This document shows, one piece after another, positions 15,199-19,269 of a DNA stretch of 19,269 nucleotides. The notes under the pieces are model-generated. The model had not been told where the DNA came from. It searched no databases and saw nothing but the letters and a program-made list of their open reading frames with translations. The position numbers and the translations under genes are program-made. Origin of the DNA: Tannerellaceae bacterium (lineage in GTDB: Bacteria > Bacteroidota > Bacteroidia > Bacteroidales > Tannerellaceae); assembly GCA_031279915.1 (NCBI GenBank), contig JAITHO010000091.1:1-19269 (forward strand). The letters run 5' to 3'. Each line of letters starts with the position of its first letter. Within the stretch, counting starts at the first letter, position 1.

Positions 15199-15807
15199 CT
15201 ACTGTCGTGGCGCCGGCGTGTATTTTTCGTTAAGGTACTTCACCAGCTCATCGGTTATGTCGTAAACATCGTCGGCAAGGATGATGTTATCCCGAGCAGT
15301 GTTGCTAAAAATTATACGGAATCCTTTGGCCTGATTGAATACCCGGAGCTGCGAGATTAGCGTATCGCGGAGCTGCTCGGTAAGCCGCTGATGCTCGGCC
15401 AGCAGTTCTTGGGTTTGGCGATTCTCATACACTTTGAGCTCCTGTTCTTTCTTGAGCAGTCGTTGCTGTTCCTGTTCGGCGCGCTCGCGTGTGAGGAAAG
15501 CGTTGTTATCAATTTTTCTGCGGAAGTCCATCACCTCCGATTCGAGCGAAGCCGTTTGCTGATTGAGGCTGGCTCTGACGTTCTCCTCCCTGCGCAGAAT
15601 AATCTCGTTGAGATCTTTGGCGTAATCAAAGTTCTGCAGCAACGAATCCATGTTGATGTATGCAACGGGCATGTCGGCCGTCGCTTCGCCGGAGGCTGTA
15701 TTCTCGCTCACAGGTAAGCTGGGCTTCCGGTCGGTAAAGTGCAACACAAATAAAACCACAACTGCAACGGCCAGCACGGCGTTTGTAATATAGTTTATAT
15801 TCCTCAT
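15199..15807 (-). CDS. OmpH/Skp-family protein, membrane anchored
   Basis: This 202-residue protein has an N-terminal membrane segment (8-24: TNAVLAVAVVVLFVLHF) without a cleavage motif, then a linker. The OmpH domain begins at PVAYINMDSLLQNFDYAKDL (about 47-66), followed by a long charged coiled coil to about residue 150 rich in Glu, Gln and Arg (FLTRERAEQEQQRLLKKEQE), and a closing alpha/beta part (GFRIIFSNTARDNIILADD). Skp-type proteins chaperone outer-membrane proteins in the periplasm; this anchored variant probably sits in the inner membrane facing the periplasm. It is 23 bp downstream of the small membrane-protein gene on the same strand and shows no promoter box of its own. Confidence 0.9.
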   Translation of the reverse strand: MRNINYITNAVLAVAVVVLFVLHFTDRKPSLPVSENTASGEATADMPVAYINMDSLLQNFDYAKDLNEIILRREENVRASLNQQTASLESEVMDFRRKIDNNAFLTRERAEQEQQRLLKKEQELKVYENRQTQELLAEHQRLTEQLRDTLISQLRVFNQAKGFRIIFSNTARDNIILADDVYDITDELVKYLNEKYTPAPRQ

Positions 15808-15830
15808 AAAAAAAGTAGTTTACGTATTAT

Positions 15831-16040
15831 TTATACTCTGGTAATTTCATTCAAATTCTTCTCTGCTCTCTGCTCGCGGTCTTGTGCGGCGGCGCATCTG
15901 ATACCTTTATCTCGCAAAGCTGGGCTGTCGTCAATGTGCCCCGAAGGGAAGGCATCCCGCCGCCCCAGGAAAATTCCCAGGGCAAGCAGGATAAAGCAAG
16001 CTAAAACGATGATAAGGGTTACGAGCAATGTTACAAGCAT
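15831..16040 (-). CDS. Small single-pass membrane protein, conserved-looking, function unknown
   Basis: This is a 69-residue protein with one transmembrane helix (about 2-26, ending LGIFLGRR) and a cytoplasmic or periplasmic tail carrying FPSGHIDDSPALRDKGIRCA and AQDREQR. I recall similar short proteins (FPNTHI..ALR.KGI.C.QSQD) in Bacteroidales genomes, but with no assigned function. The single Cys49 and the ordered tail suggest a binding or scaffolding role; this is inference. The ATG at 16040 is chosen over one 15 codons upstream because a TATATTTG box lies at 16059-16066, within the longer version. It probably heads a two-gene transcript with the OmpH-like gene. Confidence 0.8.
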   Translation of the reverse strand: MLVTLLVTLIIVLACFILLALGIFLGRRDAFPSGHIDDSPALRDKGIRCAAAQDREQRAEKNLNEITRV

Positions 16041-16046
16041 TTTCTT

Positions 16047-16066
16047 TATATTTGTGCGCAAATATA
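16047..16066. promoter_or_regulatory. Symmetric divergent -7 boxes (TATATTTG-TGCG-CAAATATA)
   Basis: A perfect 8-bp inverted repeat with a 4-bp spacer presents an exact TAnnTTTG box on each strand. The minus-strand box (16059-16066) fits the small membrane-protein gene 18 bp downstream. The plus-strand box (16047-16054) could drive pepD from far upstream, but the box at 16088 is a better candidate. The dyad could also be a regulator site. Confidence 0.5.
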
Positions 16067-16087
16067 AGAGTTTAAATGATTGCAAGA

Positions 16088-16095
16088 TATATTTG
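16088..16095 (+). promoter_or_regulatory. -7 promoter box for the pepD-cca operon
   Basis: TATATTTG matches TAnnTTTG on the plus strand, 93 bp before the pepD ATG. It implies a leader of about 85 nt. No -33 element was recognised. Confidence 0.45.
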
Positions 16096-16188
16096 CGACG
16101 GATGCCGCCTCTTTTTTCAGAGCAATCACGACTGCCTCCTTTTTCATGTATAACTTTCGGCTCAAGTAATTAATAACAAAATATAGCG

Positions 16189-17637
16189 ATGAATATAACA
16201 GATTTAAACCCGAGTATCGTATGGAAATATTTCCATGAGATAACACAAGTACCTCGCCCCTCCAAAAGAGAGGGGAAGATGATTGCCTTCCTTGAATCCT
16301 TTGCCGCTAAACATTCCCTTCCATGCAAGAAAGATGCTGTTGGCAACATTCTTATTTGCAAGCCCGCATCCGCCGGATTCGAAGCTTATCCTACGATTAT
16401 CATCCAATCGCACATCGACATGGTATGCGTAGCCGCGCCCGGCAAGGCTATCGACTTTGATAACGATCCGATAGAAACGCTGGTTGAAGGCGAATGGCTG
16501 TGCGCTAAGGACACAAGCTTGGGATCGGATAATGGCATCGGAGTGGCTGCACAGCTTGCCATTCTTGCCTCTTCCGACATTGAGCATGGCCCGCTGGAAT
16601 GCTTGTTCACAGTTGACGAAGAAGCTGGGATGACCGGAGCCAATGCCATCGAATCGGGCTTCATGGCCGGCAAGATATTACTCAATCTCGATAGCGAAGA
16701 CGAGGGAGAGATCTTCATCGGATGCGCCGGAGGCAAGAGCACCGAGGCTCGCCTGAGCTTCACTCCCCAGCCGGCTCCCGCTGACCTGGATTACTTCACC
16801 CTCCAAGTTGGCGGATTGCAGGGCGGACATTCGGGCGGAGAGATACATAAAGGCCGCGGCAATGCATGCAAGATACTTGCTCGCTTCCTGCTCCTGCTGC
16901 ACGAGCGGGGCATCAGAGTCGCCAATATCGAAAGCGGTACCTTCCACAACGTCATCCCATCGGAGGCCACAGCTATAGTTGGCATCAAGCCCGAGCTGAA
17001 GGAGGAGGTCAGAGCTCTGCTCAATGGCTTCATCGCCGACCTGGAAGCTGAGTTCAAAATCGTAGATCCTGGCATCACGATGAGCATGACATCCGCCGAA
17101 CGCCCTGCGACCTGCATCGACCCCAATGCCGCCTCTACATTAATATATACGCTCAACGCTTGCCCTCACGGAGTAGCCGCCATGAGCCAGAATGTGGAGG
17201 GCTTGGTAGAGACGTCGACCAACCTGGCCGTTGTTCGCACCGAGGCCGCGCAGGTGGTAGTGATAACCAGCCAGCGCAGCTCCATCGAATCCGGAAAAGA
17301 AGCCATCGCCGGCCAGGTTCTATCCGTCTTCAAACTTGCCGGCGCACAAGTGACGCAAAGCGACGGCTATCCCGGATGGGCTCCCAATCCTGCATCGCCT
17401 CTGCTCAAAGTGGCCGCAGCAACATACAGCAAGCTGTTCGGCAAAGATCCGCAGGTGAAGGCCATACATGCAGGACTTGAGTGCGGCCTCTTCCTCGCCA
17501 AATACCCATGGATGGACATGATTTCCTTCGGGCCGACGCTTCGGGGAGTACATTCCGTAAGCGAACGCATCAACATCCCGACGGTTGACCTCTGGTGGAG
17601 ATTTCTGATAGCAATCCTTAAAGACTGCAAGATATAG
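16189..17637 (+). CDS. pepD: Cytosol non-specific (aminoacyl-histidine) dipeptidase PepD
   Basis: This 482-residue M20C zinc peptidase splits dipeptides, including Xaa-His, in the cytosol. Metal ligands and catalytic residues are visible: QSHIDMV (His75, with Asp77 polarising it), LGSDNGIG (Asp114), TVDEEAGMTGA (catalytic Glu144, ligand Glu145), NLDSED (Asp168) and the C-terminal GVHSVSER (His455). The lid/dimer domain is inserted at about 185-380 and contains GGHSGGEIHKGRGNA (212-226). KAIHAGLECGLF (424-435) is another family signature. Length is typical for PepD. The stop codon is separated from the next ATG by only 2 bp, so the pair is translationally linked. Confidence 0.95.
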   Translation: MNITDLNPSIVWKYFHEITQVPRPSKREGKMIAFLESFAAKHSLPCKKDAVGNILICKPASAGFEAYPTIIIQSHIDMVCVAAPGKAIDFDNDPIETLVEGEWLCAKDTSLGSDNGIGVAAQLAILASSDIEHGPLECLFTVDEEAGMTGANAIESGFMAGKILLNLDSEDEGEIFIGCAGGKSTEARLSFTPQPAPADLDYFTLQVGGLQGGHSGGEIHKGRGNACKILARFLLLLHERGIRVANIESGTFHNVIPSEATAIVGIKPELKEEVRALLNGFIADLEAEFKIVDPGITMSMTSAERPATCIDPNAASTLIYTLNACPHGVAAMSQNVEGLVETSTNLAVVRTEAAQVVVITSQRSSIESGKEAIAGQVLSVFKLAGAQVTQSDGYPGWAPNPASPLLKVAAATYSKLFGKDPQVKAIHAGLECGLFLAKYPWMDMISFGPTLRGVHSVSERINIPTVDLWWRFLIAILKDCKI

Positions 17638-17639
17638 CC

Positions 17640-19079
17640 ATGTACGCCGGAAGCTATCACGACATAAACGAGCTAAGGGAGAAGGTTAGCGGCAATCCCT
17701 TCCGAACCATCTCGGCTGCATCCGAACGGATCGGCATTGATGCCTTCGTTGTTGGCGGCTTCGTGAGAGATCTTTGCCTCCGGCGCAGTTCGAAGGATAT
17801 AGATATAGTTGTTGTTGGAAGCGGGATAGAGGCAGCGAGAACTGTTGCTCGAATGATGGGACAGAGCCGCCTCACCGTTTTCAAAACATTCGGCACGGCG
17901 CAGGTCGTTAGCGGCGAATGGAACATAGAGTTCGTTGGCGCACGCAGGGAATCCTACCACCACGATAGCCGCAAACCGGTGGTGGAAGACGGCAGCCTCA
18001 CCGACGACCTCAGCCGCCGAGACTTTACCATCAATGCGATGGCCATCTGCCTCAATCCTGGAAAGAATTTCGGCAAGCTTGTCGATATCTTCGACGGCCT
18101 CGGAGATATTGACAGGCAAGCCATACGCACCCCGCTCGATCCCGACATAACTTTCAGCGACGATCCGCTGCGAATGATGAGGGCCGTGCGATTCGCCTCC
18201 CAACTCGGATTCTACATTGACCCCGATACTTTCGACGCCATACAGCGCAATAGAGAGCGGCTGTCAATAGTATCGCAAGAACGCATCATCGACGAGCTGA
18301 ACAAGATTATCCTTTCCCCAAAGCCTTCCATCGGTTTCGAACTACTCGAAAAACTTGGGCTGCTCGAGCTCATCTTCCCAGAACTATGCGCGCTGAAGGG
18401 AGTGGAAACCAAGGACGGCATAGGCCACAAGGACAATTTTGCCCACACGCTGATGGTGCTCGACCGCCTGAGCCGGCACACCGACAACCTCTGGCTCCGC
18501 TGGGGAGCGCTACTGCACGATATAGCCAAGCCGGCAACCAAGCGCTGGGACAACAGGCTGGGATGGACATTCCATAACCATAACTACATTGGCGACAAAA
18601 TGCTCCCGACCATATTCCGGCGCATGAAGCTGCCGATGAACGACAAGCTGAGGTACGTGCAGAAGCTCGTTAACCTCCACATGCGGCCTATCAACCTCTC
18701 CGACGACGAAGTAACCGACTCGGCCGTTCGACGCCTCCTCTTTGACGCCGGCGACGATATCGACGATCTCATGCTCCTTTGCGAGGCCGACATAACCAGC
18801 AAGAACCCCGCCAAGGTGCAACGCTATCTGGATAACTTCCGGCGCGTTCGCGACAAGCTTGCCGACATTGAGGAAAAAGACCGGATACGCAACTTCCAGC
18901 CTCCCATCTCCGGCGAAGAGATAATGGAAACCTTCAAGCTGCCGCCCTCGCGCCCGGTGGGGACAATCAAGGAAGCCATCAAAAACGCTATCCTCGACGG
19001 CATCATCCCAAATGATTACGAAGCCGCCCGCACTTTCATGTTCGAAAAAGCAAGGGAGATGGGGCTGATGGAATCATAG
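17640..19079 (+). CDS. cca: tRNA CCA-adding-type nucleotidyltransferase with HD domain
   Basis: This 479-residue class II nucleotidyltransferase adds or repairs the tRNA 3' CCA end; a poly(A)-polymerase-type relative is the alternative. The head domain carries VVGGFVRDL (37-45), the catalytic pair Asp53/Asp55 (SKDIDIVV), the RRDFTINAM motif (126-134) for sugar recognition, and DPLRMMRAVRFASQLGF (175-191) in the neck. A metal-dependent HD phosphohydrolase domain follows: FAHT (His269), ALLHDIAKP (His293-Asp294), and HNHNY further on. Bacterial CCA enzymes of this size with an HD domain are common in Bacteroidota. It begins 2 bp after pepD. A GC-poor stretch with T-runs (19111-19130) follows, but no clear terminator stem was found. 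Confidence 0.93.
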   Translation: MYAGSYHDINELREKVSGNPFRTISAASERIGIDAFVVGGFVRDLCLRRSSKDIDIVVVGSGIEAARTVARMMGQSRLTVFKTFGTAQVVSGEWNIEFVGARRESYHHDSRKPVVEDGSLTDDLSRRDFTINAMAICLNPGKNFGKLVDIFDGLGDIDRQAIRTPLDPDITFSDDPLRMMRAVRFASQLGFYIDPDTFDAIQRNRERLSIVSQERIIDELNKIILSPKPSIGFELLEKLGLLELIFPELCALKGVETKDGIGHKDNFAHTLMVLDRLSRHTDNLWLRWGALLHDIAKPATKRWDNRLGWTFHNHNYIGDKMLPTIFRRMKLPMNDKLRYVQKLVNLHMRPINLSDDEVTDSAVRRLLFDAGDDIDDLMLLCEADITSKNPAKVQRYLDNFRRVRDKLADIEEKDRIRNFQPPISGEEIMETFKLPPSRPVGTIKEAIKNAILDGIIPNDYEAARTFMFEKAREMGLMES

Positions 19080-19174
19080 CAGGGGGGAGCTTGCAGATTT
19101 CACAAATTCTCCTATTTTTTATTCTTTTATGGGCGATACGACGCTTTATTCAAGGCAGCGTATAGTTTTGGTAG

Positions 19175-19269
19175 CGGAAAATCGATTTTCCGGCTCCGGA
19201 TGTTTAGTCCTGGCAACGGAAAATCGATTTTCAGATAGGTAGTGCACACGTCTGTACACCAGACAACGT
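19175..19269. repeat. Start of a third palindromic array, cut by the window edge (array 3)
   Basis: The 18-bp perfect palindrome CGGAAAATCGATTTTCCG (19175-19192) recurs 42 bp later as CGGAAAATCGATTTTC (19217-19232, last pair lost). Between them is a weaker dyad, GGATGTTTAGTCC (19198-19210), centred on 19204, exactly 20.5 bp from the first core centre. Only two cores are inside the window, so that this is an array is an extrapolation from arrays 1 and 2. The sequence is unrelated to both. The 19080-19174 stretch before it holds only AT-rich sequence with no gene. Confidence 0.6.

Noticed and set aside
19080..19130. Intrinsic terminator after the cca gene
   Set aside because: A T-rich run is present at 19111-19130 but the preceding sequence gives no convincing stem.
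1..19269. tRNA, rRNA, phage, plasmid or defence genes
   Set aside because: No such sequence was recognised in any intergenic gap; all long genes are explained by ordinary metabolic or envelope families.

Overview
The window looks like a chromosomal segment of a Bacteroidales-type bacterium (phylum Bacteroidota). Seven gene starts or operon heads are preceded by an exact TAnnTTTG -7 box with no recognisable Shine-Dalgarno sequence. The gene content also fits: Bacteroidota-style lipoproteins with a Cys near residue 20, a stand-alone RRM protein, a GlmM-type mutase next to a DUF4827-like lipoprotein, a membrane-anchored OmpH/Skp protein, and PepD. I see no plasmid, phage, transposase, rRNA or tRNA genes, so most genes are ordinary housekeeping or envelope functions.

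Layout. 1-502: tandem array of 41-bp palindromic units. 503-4264 (minus): tight operon of a DUF4827-like lipoprotein, a phosphoglucosamine mutase and an ArnT-like membrane glycosyltransferase. 4327-5562 (minus): Cys/Met-metabolism PLP enzyme. 5608-7062 (minus): secreted leucine-rich-repeat protein with a cysteine ladder. 7063-7555: gene-free, with a perfect 36-bp palindrome and one copy of a nested inverted-repeat element. 7556-8233 (minus): YhhQ-type queuosine-precursor transporter. 8234-9146: gene-free, dominated by a second, unrelated 41-bp palindromic array. 9147-12861 (plus): operon of a lipoprotein glycoside hydrolase, a chorismatase/Rid-like protein and an M24 peptidase. 12976-13221 (plus): small RRM RNA-binding protein with its own terminator. 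13222-13699: gene-free, with the second copy of the nested element and a degenerate ~40-bp array. 13700-15158 (plus): GNAT acetyltransferase and Lrp/AsnC regulator. 15199-16040 (minus): small membrane protein and OmpH-like protein. 16189-19079 (plus): pepD and a CCA-adding-type nucleotidyltransferase. 19080-19269: start of a further palindromic array, cut by the window edge.

The most unusual signal is not a gene. Three intergenic arrays with unrelated sequences (left edge, middle, right edge) share one architecture: a 41-42 bp unit holding two different dyad-symmetric elements whose centres alternate at very nearly 20.5 bp, about two helical turns. A fourth, AT-rich degenerate array has a ~40-bp period. 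The symmetry and spacing are kept while the base sequence is not. That suggests a recurring structural element, such as protein-binding phased palindromes, tandem hairpins or terminators, or a repeat-generating process. No function can be assigned from sequence alone.
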